A stretch of DNA of 64,000 nucleotides from Bacteroidales bacterium (GTDB lineage: Bacteria; Bacteroidota; Bacteroidia; Bacteroidales; P3). This document shows, one piece after another, positions 1-9,605 of the stretch (position 1 is its first letter; each line of letters begins with the position of its first letter). The notes under the pieces were generated by a model that made no database searches, was not told where the DNA came from, and worked only from the letters and a program-made list of their open reading frames with translations. Where the stretch lies: assembly GCA_017934545.1 (NCBI GenBank), contig JAGBJI010000007.1, positions 1 to 64,000 on the forward strand, in the 5' to 3' direction. A program made the translations under genes and the position numbers.

Positions 1-1
1 T

Positions 2-130
2 CGACCAGAAGTAACAATCGTTTATTTACCACACGGACGAACCACCATCCACACAACTGAGATATATGCTGACGTGGTGATGGACAAGAAAGTGGATGCC
101 GTAAACCTGATGACAGGAATCTTTGGATAG
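2..130 (+). CDS. Tyrosine recombinase/integrase, C-terminal fragment
   Basis: An open frame enters from the left edge and stops at 128-130. Its 42 residues end in the pattern TIHTTEIYADVV followed by a short basic tail, which matches the box II region of phage-type integrases: a His before a TT-x-x-Y motif, with the nucleophile Tyr encoded at 65-67. Known role: strand cleavage and exchange during integration and excision. Only the end is visible, so completeness cannot be judged. The residues just before the motif (LPHGRTT) differ from the usual LGH-type box, and a lesion upstream is possible. Confidence 0.6.
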   Translation, partial: RPEVTIVYLPHGRTTIHTTEIYADVVMDKKVDAVNLMTGIFG

Positions 131-231
131 TCCTTGTGTTCAAAAAATGTTTGTGTTCAAATAAATCTGTGGAGTTATCTGAATACAGGCATTTTCGGTG
201 TTCAACAATATCTTTGATTAAAATGGGTGGC

Positions 232-858
232 ATGACAGCAGTAATATACGCTCGCGTTTCCAGTTCTGGGGAACGGCAAAGCACAGAACGACAGGTCAAG
301 GACTTATCGGACTATGCTTTGTATAAGCAGATGGATGTCCGAAAGGTATTTGAGGAGCATATCTCAGGCGCAAAGAAGAATGAAGAGCGTCCTGTGTTAT
401 GCGAAGCCATCGATTATTGCAAGGAACACTGCATTTCCACCCTTCTTGTCAGCGAGCTGTCAAGGATGGGTCGTAATGCGTTTGAGGTGCTTGCCTCTGT
501 CAAGGAACTGCTTGACTGTGGCATCAACCTCTATATCCAGAAGGAACAATTCAACTTGCTTGGGGATGATGGGAAGCCGTCACTTTTTGCCCCTGTCATG
601 TTGGCAACGCTCTCCACTTGTGCGCAGTTGGAGCGAGAGAATATAACCTTCCGCTTGCAGTCAGGCAGAAAGCAGTATATAGCCAAGGGCGGCAAACTGG
701 GTCGGAAGCCAGGTTCTACGAAATCTGCCGACCAAAAGAAAGAAGAATACAGGGATGCTATTTCCCTTTTGAAGAAGGGGTATGCCATCAGGGATGTGGC
801 AAAGTTGACGGGGAAAGGTATCAGCACCATCCAACGAGTAAAGAAAGAGTTTTGCTGA
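232..858 (+). CDS. Serine recombinase (resolvase/invertase family)
   Basis: A roughly 208-residue protein with the resolvase fold. The N-terminus VIYARVSSSGERQSTERQ carries the catalytic Ser and its neighbouring Arg, ELSRMGRN matches the conserved D/E-x-x-R-x-x-R segment, and the last ~35 residues form a Hin-like helix-turn-helix ending in STIQRVKKE. The frame extends upstream to a GTG at 136, but the ATG at 232 (or 223) begins exactly where the family fold starts, so the start is placed there. It lies 100 bp after a tyrosine recombinase; having both types next to each other is unusual and may reflect an inversion or resolution function within the element. Confidence 0.85.
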   Translation: MTAVIYARVSSSGERQSTERQVKDLSDYALYKQMDVRKVFEEHISGAKKNEERPVLCEAIDYCKEHCISTLLVSELSRMGRNAFEVLASVKELLDCGINLYIQKEQFNLLGDDGKPSLFAPVMLATLSTCAQLERENITFRLQSGRKQYIAKGGKLGRKPGSTKSADQKKEEYRDAISLLKKGYAIRDVAKLTGKGISTIQRVKKEFC

Positions 859-1291
859 AAATATCTCTTGCCAATCGTACCAATGTTTATCTGTTATCTG
901 ACAGGTAATCTTTGATACGAATTGGTTCAAGAAAATAGTGAAAAGAAAGGTGAAGGTGACGTTTTGACATAAAAATGAGGTAAAAATCGCCTTCTTCACC
1001 TTATTTAATACAAAGAAGACCCTCTATTTGGATTATTTTTAGTAACTTTGCGCCCATGCAATGTGCGCATAGCTGAACAAGCATGTACACACTTTGACAA
1101 ATGACCCAAATAACCCATAGGCAAAAGATATATAGAACTCCCTTGCAGTGTTGCATAAAGGTTTGGTCGCCTGTCGAGACACTGCTTGGGGGTTCTTTGT
1201 TAAAGAAAATAGATAAATGAAGAATACCGCTCTTATCCGTCATTCTATTGACAGAGCAGATTATTTAATGCAATTCTAAAGGAAATTTATT
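859..1291. other. Intergenic region with long leader of the cargo operon
   Basis: The 433 bp hold no gene. A 9-bp inverted repeat (947-955 with 994-1002) may end recombinase transcription. A -7 promoter box sits at 1043-1050, so the cargo operon would have a leader of about 230 nt. I found no known riboswitch in it. Confidence 0.4.
1043..1050 (+). promoter_or_regulatory. Bacteroidetes -7 box for the cargo operon
   Basis: TAACTTTG followed by C matches the Bacteroidetes sigma-ABfr -7 consensus TAnnTTTG. A TTTG at 1027-1030 is closer than the usual -33 spacing, so the upstream half is weak. No other good box was seen between this and the operon's end. Confidence 0.6.
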
Positions 1292-2215
1292 ATGACTATA
1301 ATTGCTATCATATACGCAGTAGCATGGCTTATTCTATTAGCCACTTATCTTTTCAAGCGTAAAGAAAGTACATTCAACTGGAGCGAAGCAGATGGTACGG
1401 AGAAATTCGTTCTCTTCCTCATTATCTTGTTCGCTCCTATTGTCGTTCTCTTTTTCCCATTTATGCTTTATTCCCAAACGAAAAGCAATAAGAAATCTCG
1501 CAAGGCGGCAGAAGATAGGGATAGTAAAGAACGTGAAGAACACGAATATCGTGCAAAAGCTTTGTCTGCAATACAGCAAGCGAAAGCACCCCCCGCGCAG
1601 GAAGCATCATCAGAATTCAAATCATTCTTAGCTTCTGCAAGGTCATCGTACTCTACGAATTTCTACGCCCACATGCAGAAGGAGGAAAATTATCCCATGA
1701 TTATGAAAATCCTGCATAAGCTATCATTACCCAAAGGTGCCAGTCTTCTTGTTGAGGAATGCCAGCAGCAAGGCATGGGCGATGAAAGCAAACTGTTTGT
1801 GGAAACTCCCGAAGGTACCTATGACTATAGTATTTGGGATTATATAAAAGTAGAAAACTCTGTGGAAGGAGCATGGAACGCATATCTGCTTTACAACCTC
1901 TGGCATGTGCTGCCGATGTTCTGGCACGCCCTCTATAATAGACGCTACTATCTATTCTTTCCAGAATTCACAGATTTCATTGAATACCACCATAATGGAG
2001 ACAAACAAGATTTGAGAAAAGCGATAAAGGAACATTTCGTATCTCCTGATGTTGTTGCAGCTGATGGTAAGTTTTACGTGTCATGCTGCTACTTTACGAA
2101 CTTCGGTGGGCTGATACAAGAAACCGTTGAAATAGCCATTGACAACGGCAAGGCTTCGTTCCATGTAATCGAACAGAAGGCTTTGGTTGAATACGATTGT
2201 GGTATAAGATTTTAA
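1292..2215 (+). CDS. Unknown two-TM membrane protein, first gene of cargo operon
   Basis: 307 residues, family not recognised. Residues 2-20 and about 39-60 are hydrophobic segments separated by a short polar stretch, so the protein is probably a two-pass inner-membrane protein. A charged, probably helical linker rich in Lys/Glu follows (about 65-100), then a ~200-residue soluble domain with many aromatic residues. It starts at an ATG about 240 nt after the predicted promoter, and the next gene begins 15 nt after its stop, so it opens the operon. Membrane anchoring here and at the tail-anchored fifth gene suggests the system works at or senses events at the membrane; that is inference. Confidence 0.7.
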   Translation: MTIIAIIYAVAWLILLATYLFKRKESTFNWSEADGTEKFVLFLIILFAPIVVLFFPFMLYSQTKSNKKSRKAAEDRDSKEREEHEYRAKALSAIQQAKAPPAQEASSEFKSFLASARSSYSTNFYAHMQKEENYPMIMKILHKLSLPKGASLLVEECQQQGMGDESKLFVETPEGTYDYSIWDYIKVENSVEGAWNAYLLYNLWHVLPMFWHALYNRRYYLFFPEFTDFIEYHHNGDKQDLRKAIKEHFVSPDVVAADGKFYVSCCYFTNFGGLIQETVEIAIDNGKASFHVIEQKALVEYDCGIRF

Positions 2216-2230
2216 TAAATTAATAATAAT

Positions 2231-3304
2231 ATGGGACTATTTGACTTTTTATTTGGCTCGAAGAAAAAAGAGCAAGAACGGCTTCGTCAGGAAGAAGAAG
2301 CACGTCGCCAGACATTAGAGCAAGAACGCATTGCGCGTGAAAGAGAGCGTCGGCTTGAAGAAAACCGCCGTAAGGAACAGGAGCGTCAAGCACGCCTGAA
2401 AGCAGAACGGGAACAAGCAGAATCCCTTCAGCCGTTCACTTTCAAATCGAACTGCCATCAGCGTTATGAAAATGGCACTCCAGTACAAGGATTACAAGAA
2501 TGTTTGCGTACCGTTTCCGTTGTCAAAAACACCAATGGGTGTCCTGGATATAGATTGCAGCCTGGTATCGGGTATATTGTCAAGATTTACAATGATGACC
2601 TTGGCAAACCGAATATGTCCGACAAACCCATGAAGGTTGTACGCAAGACAGATACTTCTGTTGAGCTTCGTGGTTTCCCCATCGAGGCGCAATCTCCCTT
2701 CGGATGGCAGGAGGTAGATTACAGCGACTATGGCTTTATCGTATATTTCAAGAACGGACAAGTGGAGAAGTGTGTCCTCCATATGTATGATAGAAATATC
2801 CGTCTTGAATATATGAAATCCGCGCAAGAGAATATCACCCCCAAAGTTGCTAACAACAGGCCATTTAACAACAATGTTTCTATTAGTGCTGTTGCACAAG
2901 GATTTACCTTCAATTTGAAGTTTTCCTCGATACAAGTTGTTAAACAGCCCTATAATGGCCAAGCACAGGAGATTAAGATTTCTCCTTCTGCTGAAGCCTA
3001 TATTGTAAGAAAAGAGTCTGATGGAGTTACAACCTTTGACATTAGCAATATCGCTGAATTAAAACAGAAAGGAATTCTCCAAACCAACCCATCTTTTAAT
3101 CCATCATTCTCTTATAATTCTGACCCACAAGGGAATGAATTTGCATCAGCTGAGGTAGGTAATTCGTTTGCGGCAATGACAAGTGGAAAGGAATACGTCT
3201 CTTTATTCCAGATAACTCGTCAAGGTGGAAAACTGGTATCTTTTATTATAAACAACCTACCCAACGAAGATGATTTCTATTATCTCATAGTCTTTAAGGA
3301 ATAG
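2231..3304 (+). CDS. Unknown protein with charged N-terminal coiled coil
   Basis: 357 residues, family not recognised. After a short hydrophobic MGLFDFLFG start, residues 10-68 are an almost uninterrupted Glu/Arg/Gln-rich helix, likely a coiled coil or single alpha-helix. A Cys-containing beta-rich region (about 70-200) and a second beta-rich domain follow. The N-terminal GLFDFLF segment is like those of small membrane-associated or phage-shock-type proteins, but this is too weak to name a family. It lies 15 nt after the first cargo gene and 4 nt before the DUF1848 gene, so co-translation is likely. Confidence 0.65.
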   Translation: MGLFDFLFGSKKKEQERLRQEEEARRQTLEQERIARERERRLEENRRKEQERQARLKAEREQAESLQPFTFKSNCHQRYENGTPVQGLQECLRTVSVVKNTNGCPGYRLQPGIGYIVKIYNDDLGKPNMSDKPMKVVRKTDTSVELRGFPIEAQSPFGWQEVDYSDYGFIVYFKNGQVEKCVLHMYDRNIRLEYMKSAQENITPKVANNRPFNNNVSISAVAQGFTFNLKFSSIQVVKQPYNGQAQEIKISPSAEAYIVRKESDGVTTFDISNIAELKQKGILQTNPSFNPSFSYNSDPQGNEFASAEVGNSFAAMTSGKEYVSLFQITRQGGKLVSFIINNLPNEDDFYYLIVFKE

Positions 3305-3308
3305 TAAT

Positions 3309-4373
3309 ATGGCATCTTGGGAACATACTGAAATAATGATTGATGGGAAGCCTGTGAAAGCACAGGCTCCCGTCATTGTGTCGGCAAGCAGAAGCACGGA
3401 TATTCCCGCCTTCTATGCCGACTGGTTCTTTGACCGCTTAGAGAAAGGATATTCTGCATGGACAAATCCTTTTAATGGTGTCAAATCGTATGTTTCCTAT
3501 GACCAAACTCGATTTATCGTTTTCTGGTCAAAGAATCCACGCCCCTTGTTACCATACCTATTCATTTTAAAGGAACGTAATATCAAGTGTTACGTTCAGT
3601 ACACCTTGAATGATTATGAACAGGAGAATTTGGAAAAAGTTCCTTCTCTTGCAAATCGTATTGAAACATTCAAGTTGCTTGTTGAACAATTGGGCAGGAG
3701 CGCAGTTATCTGGCGGTTTGACCCCATGATTCTGACGGATGACATAACAGTTGATGGCCTATTAGAAAAAGTTCAAAACATTGGAGACCAACTGAAGGAT
3801 TATACCGAGAAACTGGTATTTAGCTATGCGGATATAGCGATGTACAAGAAGGTAAAGCATAATCTTGAAGTTAGCGGTATTCCATATCACGAATGGGAAA
3901 CGGAGCAAATGGAGGAGCTCGCGGAAAAGCTTTCTGCCATGAACCGTGAACGTGGCTGGAATTTCCAACTGGCCACATGTGGTGAGAAGATTGACATAGC
4001 CAAGTACGGTATTCTTCATAATCGCTGCATTGATGGCGACCTTATAACTCGCCTTGCATGGGATGACAAAGAATTGATGGACTTCATGAAGGTAAAAATT
4101 GAGGAAGTTCCTGCCCCTACATTGTTTGGAGAATTAGAGTTGCCCAAAGGTGCAATACTCCTGCCAAATAACCGTTATTTTATTAGCACCCACAAGAAAG
4201 ACCCAGGACAACGGCAATTCTGTGAGTGCATGGCCTCAAAGGACATCGGTGAGTACAACACTTGCCCACATCTTTGCGAATACTGTTACGCCAATACAAC
4301 AAAGCAAATGGCAATAGAAAATTGGAAACGCCACCAACAAAATAAATTCTCAGACACAATCACTGGAAAATAA
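3309..4373 (+). CDS. DUF1848 family protein (C-terminal Cys cluster)
   Basis: 354 residues with strong DUF1848 hallmarks: an N-terminal VSASRSTDIPAFY strand-turn, the IVFWSKNP motif, an RFDP segment near the middle, and a C-terminal Cys cluster with spacing C-x-C then C-x3-C-x2-C (TCPHLCEYCYA). The Cys group probably binds a metal or iron-sulfur cluster, and the family is thought to be distantly related to radical-SAM proteins; its function is not established. It stands 4 nt after its upstream neighbour and 2 nt before the giant helicase gene, so it is tightly coupled to that enzyme. In this operon it could be a modifying or redox-sensing partner (inference). Confidence 0.85.
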   Translation: MASWEHTEIMIDGKPVKAQAPVIVSASRSTDIPAFYADWFFDRLEKGYSAWTNPFNGVKSYVSYDQTRFIVFWSKNPRPLLPYLFILKERNIKCYVQYTLNDYEQENLEKVPSLANRIETFKLLVEQLGRSAVIWRFDPMILTDDITVDGLLEKVQNIGDQLKDYTEKLVFSYADIAMYKKVKHNLEVSGIPYHEWETEQMEELAEKLSAMNRERGWNFQLATCGEKIDIAKYGILHNRCIDGDLITRLAWDDKELMDFMKVKIEEVPAPTLFGELELPKGAILLPNNRYFISTHKKDPGQRQFCECMASKDIGEYNTCPHLCEYCYANTTKQMAIENWKRHQQNKFSDTITGK

Positions 4374-4375
4374 AT

Positions 4376-7300
4376 ATGCCCTTCATACAAGCATTTAGAC
4401 AAAGAGGCGATATATCGTTTCAAGGCATGCGAAACACCGCACTATCTCTGCTCCCTTCCGACCCGATGGAGAGGGATAGATTATACAAGGACTTGAAACG
4501 AGGCACTGACATCTTGGACGATGATGACCATCTAAATATGTATCTTCACAGCTTTGGCAAAATGCACAAGGCTAAACTTGATACGGCCTTTAACTGTGTG
4601 CCTAATGCGGAAAACCTTTTTGCTTCTGACTTGGAGATATACGATTGGGGGTGTGGACAGGGTACGGCTTCAATATGCTTACTGGATTTCATCCGTGCCA
4701 AAAGGATAAACGCATCTAATATAAAATCTTTTTGTCTTATTGACCCCTCTTCTGCCGCTGTTCAAAGAGCAAAGAATGTCATACAGTGCTATGGCATATC
4801 TTCTGTTAATCAGATAGTAAAAGATTTCGACTCCTTAGTTGCTGATGATTTCCCAAAATCTAATGCAAGGAAACTTCACCTTTTTAGCAACATTCTGGAT
4901 GTTGATGCCTTTGACCTGGCTCATTTTATCCAGCTTTTCCAGCAGGTCTTTGGAGGAGAAAACTACTTTGTTTGTGTTGGCCCTTATTATAGCAATAACA
5001 GACGTGTTGATGATTTTATTGCTGCAACCGACCCTGACACGATGTTCGCCACTGACAACAGGGAGAGAGGCGAATGGCTGAATGAATGGACTATTTCATT
5101 ACGGGTGTTCGCTAAAGACTTCCACCGCATTGAGTCTGTTCAGGACATCAGGAAACGCATTGAAGAATCACACAAGAAAGCACAATTCTTTGCAGGGTAT
5201 ATCCTGGATGCTATTGCAGAAGAATACAAGGGAACGGCTATAGAGAATGAAGCGGAAAGCCTATATAATGCGCTGTCCGCTTTCGATGTTAAATCCAACA
5301 TTCCGCTTGATGATAACGCTGAATGTGATTCAAAGCTGGCCGTCCTTGCGAATATCATATCAAGAGGATTGCCGACGAAAGCACCTATCCTTCTTGAAAA
5401 TATTTTCTCTGACATTTACCACTTATCTCAAAAGCCCGAGGAAGGAGCTGTAATTGATTACCACTCTACCCATACTGTCAAAGCAAAGGAAATTCATGAA
5501 GCGTTGCATGTGATTGACCCTCGCTTTAACGTGGATTCATACAACGGTGATATGTTAGGAAGTTCCTTTGAAAAATCATTTGTTGAGAATTTCCTTAATG
5601 GGTCTGAATGTGAATACCTCATTCAATTGTTGGAACCACAACGCTTGCTTTCTTCTATCGTCACCATTCCAGACAGGAAGTTTAGCAAAGACCAACGAGT
5701 GGACTTCGCTTTTGAAATCCCTTATGGCGATACGAAAACAGGCTTTATTCTGGAAATGGATGGACAACCTTACCATTCTAACATCTTCCAGCGTCTTCGA
5801 GACGAACGCCGCGACAGAATGGCTTCACAAGGTGGATGGGATACTTATAGAATAACACAGCTTCAGAATAATAATTTCTTGGATAGCTGGCAAACAGAGG
5901 CATCCTCTAACAGATTTCTCTCTATCATTAAAAACAACCACGCCAAACCGCTAACAGGTTCATGGAACAATACGTTACAAGCTGTTCTCGCGCCTTTGGC
6001 TGTCGCTCGAATTGAGCGTATGTTAATAGAGGCCATGGTGTCTGGTGCCCTGAATGTATCTTCTGAAGAATGGAACATCGCTGTGGTTGAAAGAGACGTA
6101 CCCTGCGCCGCCTTAGCAATACAGGATTTAACTGACAAGTATTCACATATTTGTCAGTTGGCTGGCTCGTCCGACCATCTACCCAAAATAAACTTGACGA
6201 TTGTCTCTACGGACGAGTTCAAATCTTCTCCGCTACATTTGGGGTACAAGCCAACTACCGAAATGCCACAATCGCATTTTGACATCTGTCTCGATGTTTC
6301 AATGTTACTGCGTGACAACATTGATGCTTTACCGCTAAGTGTCGATGCGGATGTATTCTATATCATACGCACCTCACACTACAAGAAACGGGAACGGAGG
6401 GTTTGTGCTGCTGAGAACATTGTTTATCCGGCATTTGTAAAAAAGGATAGTACTGGAAACTATGTTAATATCAAGGAACGAGAAGATTTGCTCACATACT
6501 TCTTACAGGAGATTTTCAGGAAAGCATCCTTCCGTCCAGGGCAGTTGCCTATCCTAAGCCATTCTTTGGCTGACAAAACCACGATAGGTTTGCTTCCTAC
6601 TGGTGGAGGTAAGTCTCTGACATACCAATTGTCTTGCATCCTACAACCAGGAGTCTCAATCATTGTCGATCCTCTTGTTTCTCTCATGGTTGACCAAGTG
6701 AGAGGACTGCGAGATATTCGCATAGACTCTTGTGAAGCAGTGCATAGTGGACTCGCCACCGATGAAAAGAGGAAGAAATTGGCATTGCTCCAGCAGGGGG
6801 CATCTCTCTTCATGCTCCTTTCGCCAGAAAGGTTTATGATGGAAAACTTCCGCGATAGCCTAATTACAATGACAGAGAAAAACCATGTATATTTCTCTTA
6901 TGGTGTCATCGATGAAGTGCATTGCGTATCTGAGTGGGGACACGATTTCCGAACGTCATATCTGCATCTTGGACGCAATATGATTAACTACATGAAGACG
7001 AAATCTAAGCGTCCCTTGTCTGTAATGGGTCTCACAGCAACGGCATCATTTGACGTTCTTGCTGATGTGGAAAGGGAGCTGACTTTAGGCGGAAATCTTT
7101 CTATTGATAGCGAAACCATCGTTCGCCCCGAAAACGATACTCGCCCAGAATTATCATACCGCATTTACAAAGTCAACCCATCGTTTGACGAATTAAAAGA
7201 CCCTCTGGAGCAATATAAGTTAAGGTGCGAAAGCGATTGGGATTTGAAAGATGTTGTGGCTGAAACGAAGAAAAGAACGTTGGTTGATATGTTTGCAACT

Positions 7301-9583
7301 ATCCCTTCTGATATTGAAGCCGTAAACGACGCTGAAGCTCCTTGCTATATAGAGCACTTCAATGCTGAGGATTTCTATTCACCTGACAGCGAATATAAAT
7401 ATCAAAATGCGGGTATTCTCTTTTGTCCTCATGCCAGGGGAACATTTGGCGTTCTAACAAACGTATGGAATACGAGACCTGGCATCTCAAATCATTTGAT
7501 TGAGAATGTTGGCCAGTTGAATGTCGGCACATTTGTTGGTGGTGATCGCCCATCGGGTGACATGAAACGTTTTAATGAAAACGAGCAGAACTTGATGGTG
7601 GCCACTAAAGCATTTGGCATGGGTATAGACAAACCGAATGTCAGATATACCATCAACTTCAATCATCCATCTTCCATAGAAAGCTTTGTACAAGAAGCTG
7701 GTCGTGGCGGTCGAGACCGAAAACACGCCATCTCTTATATATTGTTCGACAACTCACAATATATCCATCTTACTGCCGATAAAGTTAATGACATTCGGTA
7801 TTATATGGGGCAAGAGAATGACCCACAATGGCTTCACCACTATATTCACCGATTTGTTCTTTTGGAGGATTTCCCTGAATTGTGTAGAGCAAACAATGCG
7901 ACAGAGGAACAGATAACATCGCTGCTGAATATCATTCATAATCACGGCTTTTTGGAAAATGTAGATAAGAACATTGTTCTCTATTTCCACAACAAATCTT
8001 TCAAAGGGTTGTATAAGGAAAAGGTTATTCTATCAGAATTGACTGACCGCATTATGAATGTCAGCCCAAGTTACATTACCGAAGTTCAAGGAAGACTGAG
8101 GGAAGTAACTGGAAATACTGATGTGTGCCTGAAAGTGGATACCAGAAGAAACGCCGTCAAAATTTTCTCTGAGGAAGAAAACCAAGACCAATATGGCTAT
8201 ATCTTTTTAGAAAATCTTCGAGCCACTTACAATTACATCAATTTCGACAGGGCCACATGTGAATATATCTCTAACTGCCTTGTAAATATTTTACAGACAT
8301 ATTCTGACCATTCTGCTGCTGGATTATTGCAGCCTTTGGATGGTGAGAATAACATCACAGAAGGTATATACCAAGCGATGGAGCACGCCGACTCTAACGG
8401 TTATGTGTATGTTACCGTCACTTGGGAGAATCAAATCAAACAAGACCCTGAGGAGTTTGAGCGTGAGATTAAGCGTCAAATAACCAAGATAGCACAAAAC
8501 CAGGGTTGGAATGACATTGATGAAAATCATTATGGCAGGCTGAATCTAAGTAAAATCAATGATTTTGATGAGCTTCTTGAAAGAATTTCAAAATGCTCTG
8601 GCGATTTGAGATGGTTACAATATCACGCTGCCGAGAATCTTTACAAAGGGCTGAAAAAGGCCTTCTGCATGAAACGCGACAAAGATGATACCGATAAAGC
8701 CATTTATCGTATGTGCTGCATTGGTCTTGTAGAGGATGTTACCATTGACTATCTCGCTCAAACCTATGAGCTGAAAGTGAAGAAACAAACCGATGACGAA
8801 TTTAAGCAGCACATGCTTGACTTCTTCCGCAAGTATTATTCATTGGAGCAGGCTCAAAGGAAAGTGGATGAAATAGATAGCCAAAGAGGAAGAAACTACT
8901 TGGATAAATGTCTCGGTTATCTCACAGGGTTTGTTTATTCAAGCCTTGAAAAGAAACGTTATCGTGCCATTGAAGATATGCGTATCGCATGTGAAGATGG
9001 CTATGCTCACAGGCAAGAAGATAATAATGACGAGTGGCTTAAAGAGTTCATACATCTGTATTTCAACTCTAAATACGCCCGTACTGGATACCAAGTAAAC
9101 GGAAGTGACTATTCACTAACAGAGGATACCGATCAAGAGGGACGTGATGATTTCTACATTGTAAAGAAATACATTGAGGTCATCCCACTTGACAGCAGTT
9201 CTGGTAGCGAAATAGACAATGTTAAGCACCTGTATGGCGCAACATTACTGAACCTCAGAGCGCATCCAGATAACGCTGCCTTGCAGTTGCTGTTAGCTTA
9301 TTGTATCGCCTTTCAAGGGCCTGGTACAAACGAAACTCTTAAAGCAAATGCTTATAACGGCTATGTGGATGGCTTCATTTCAATGTATGAGAAATCAGGT
9401 CAATCCGTTTGGTCTTTTGTAAATGAGTTTAACACCTACCTTAAAGCAAAAGCACATCCTGACTATGATGTAAACTCCTTAATAAAGGATGGGCAGGATG
9501 CCCTTATGCTTTACATTCACGGGAAAGAGTTGGATACGATTGTAAACAAATACCTTGCCAATAACTCTGAAGATATAATATAA
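4376..9583 (+). CDS. Methyltransferase-like / PD-(D/E)XK nuclease / RecQ-type helicase fusion
   Basis: A 1735-residue multidomain enzyme. Residues ~60-250 resemble a class I methyltransferase fold, with the SAM-loop-like D90-WGCGQG. Around 430-500 is a DUF559/Vsr-like PD-(D/E)XK nuclease: D443, then E460-M-D462, then H467 and a DxxR helix ending in a W-x-x-Y-R-I strand. Residues ~725-1130 are a RecQ-family SF2 helicase: Walker A PTGGGKS (K746), DEVH box 846-849 followed by the RecQ-type CVSEWGHDF, motif III LTATA (886-890), and motif VI QEAGRGGRD (1106-1114). The last ~600 residues are helical and not recognised. RecQ alone is ~600 residues. I see no methyltransferase NPPY/DPPY motif, so the first domain may bind SAM or nucleic acid without methylating. 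Likely role: DNA recognition, unwinding and cleavage in defence (inference). Confidence 0.85.
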   Translation: MPFIQAFRQRGDISFQGMRNTALSLLPSDPMERDRLYKDLKRGTDILDDDDHLNMYLHSFGKMHKAKLDTAFNCVPNAENLFASDLEIYDWGCGQGTASICLLDFIRAKRINASNIKSFCLIDPSSAAVQRAKNVIQCYGISSVNQIVKDFDSLVADDFPKSNARKLHLFSNILDVDAFDLAHFIQLFQQVFGGENYFVCVGPYYSNNRRVDDFIAATDPDTMFATDNRERGEWLNEWTISLRVFAKDFHRIESVQDIRKRIEESHKKAQFFAGYILDAIAEEYKGTAIENEAESLYNALSAFDVKSNIPLDDNAECDSKLAVLANIISRGLPTKAPILLENIFSDIYHLSQKPEEGAVIDYHSTHTVKAKEIHEALHVIDPRFNVDSYNGDMLGSSFEKSFVENFLNGSECEYLIQLLEPQRLLSSIVTIPDRKFSKDQRVDFAFEIPYGDTKTGFILEMDGQPYHSNIFQRLRDERRDRMASQGGWDTYRITQLQNNNFLDSWQTEASSNRFLSIIKNNHAKPLTGSWNNTLQAVLAPLAVARIERMLIEAMVSGALNVSSEEWNIAVVERDVPCAALAIQDLTDKYSHICQLAGSSDHLPKINLTIVSTDEFKSSPLHLGYKPTTEMPQSHFDICLDVSMLLRDNIDALPLSVDADVFYIIRTSHYKKRERRVCAAENIVYPAFVKKDSTGNYVNIKEREDLLTYFLQEIFRKASFRPGQLPILSHSLADKTTIGLLPTGGGKSLTYQLSCILQPGVSIIVDPLVSLMVDQVRGLRDIRIDSCEAVHSGLATDEKRKKLALLQQGASLFMLLSPERFMMENFRDSLITMTEKNHVYFSYGVIDEVHCVSEWGHDFRTSYLHLGRNMINYMKTKSKRPLSVMGLTATASFDVLADVERELTLGGNLSIDSETIVRPENDTRPELSYRIYKVNPSFDELKDPLEQYKLRCESDWDLKDVVAETKKRTLVDMFATIPSDIEAVNDAEAPCYIEHFNAEDFYSPDSEYKYQNAGILFCPHARGTFGVLTNVWNTRPGISNHLIENVGQLNVGTFVGGDRPSGDMKRFNENEQNLMVATKAFGMGIDKPNVRYTINFNHPSSIESFVQEAGRGGRDRKHAISYILFDNSQYIHLTADKVNDIRYYMGQENDPQWLHHYIHRFVLLEDFPELCRANNATEEQITSLLNIIHNHGFLENVDKNIVLYFHNKSFKGLYKEKVILSELTDRIMNVSPSYITEVQGRLREVTGNTDVCLKVDTRRNAVKIFSEEENQDQYGYIFLENLRATYNYINFDRATCEYISNCLVNILQTYSDHSAAGLLQPLDGENNITEGIYQAMEHADSNGYVYVTVTWENQIKQDPEEFEREIKRQITKIAQNQGWNDIDENHYGRLNLSKINDFDELLERISKCSGDLRWLQYHAAENLYKGLKKAFCMKRDKDDTDKAIYRMCCIGLVEDVTIDYLAQTYELKVKKQTDDEFKQHMLDFFRKYYSLEQAQRKVDEIDSQRGRNYLDKCLGYLTGFVYSSLEKKRYRAIEDMRIACEDGYAHRQEDNNDEWLKEFIHLYFNSKYARTGYQVNGSDYSLTEDTDQEGRDDFYIVKKYIEVIPLDSSSGSEIDNVKHLYGATLLNLRAHPDNAALQLLLAYCIAFQGPGTNETLKANAYNGYVDGFISMYEKSGQSVWSFVNEFNTYLKAKAHPDYDVNSLIKDGQDALMLYIHGKELDTIVNKYLANNSEDII

Positions 9584-9605
9584 ATATCGAATAATTTATC
9601 AAAAT

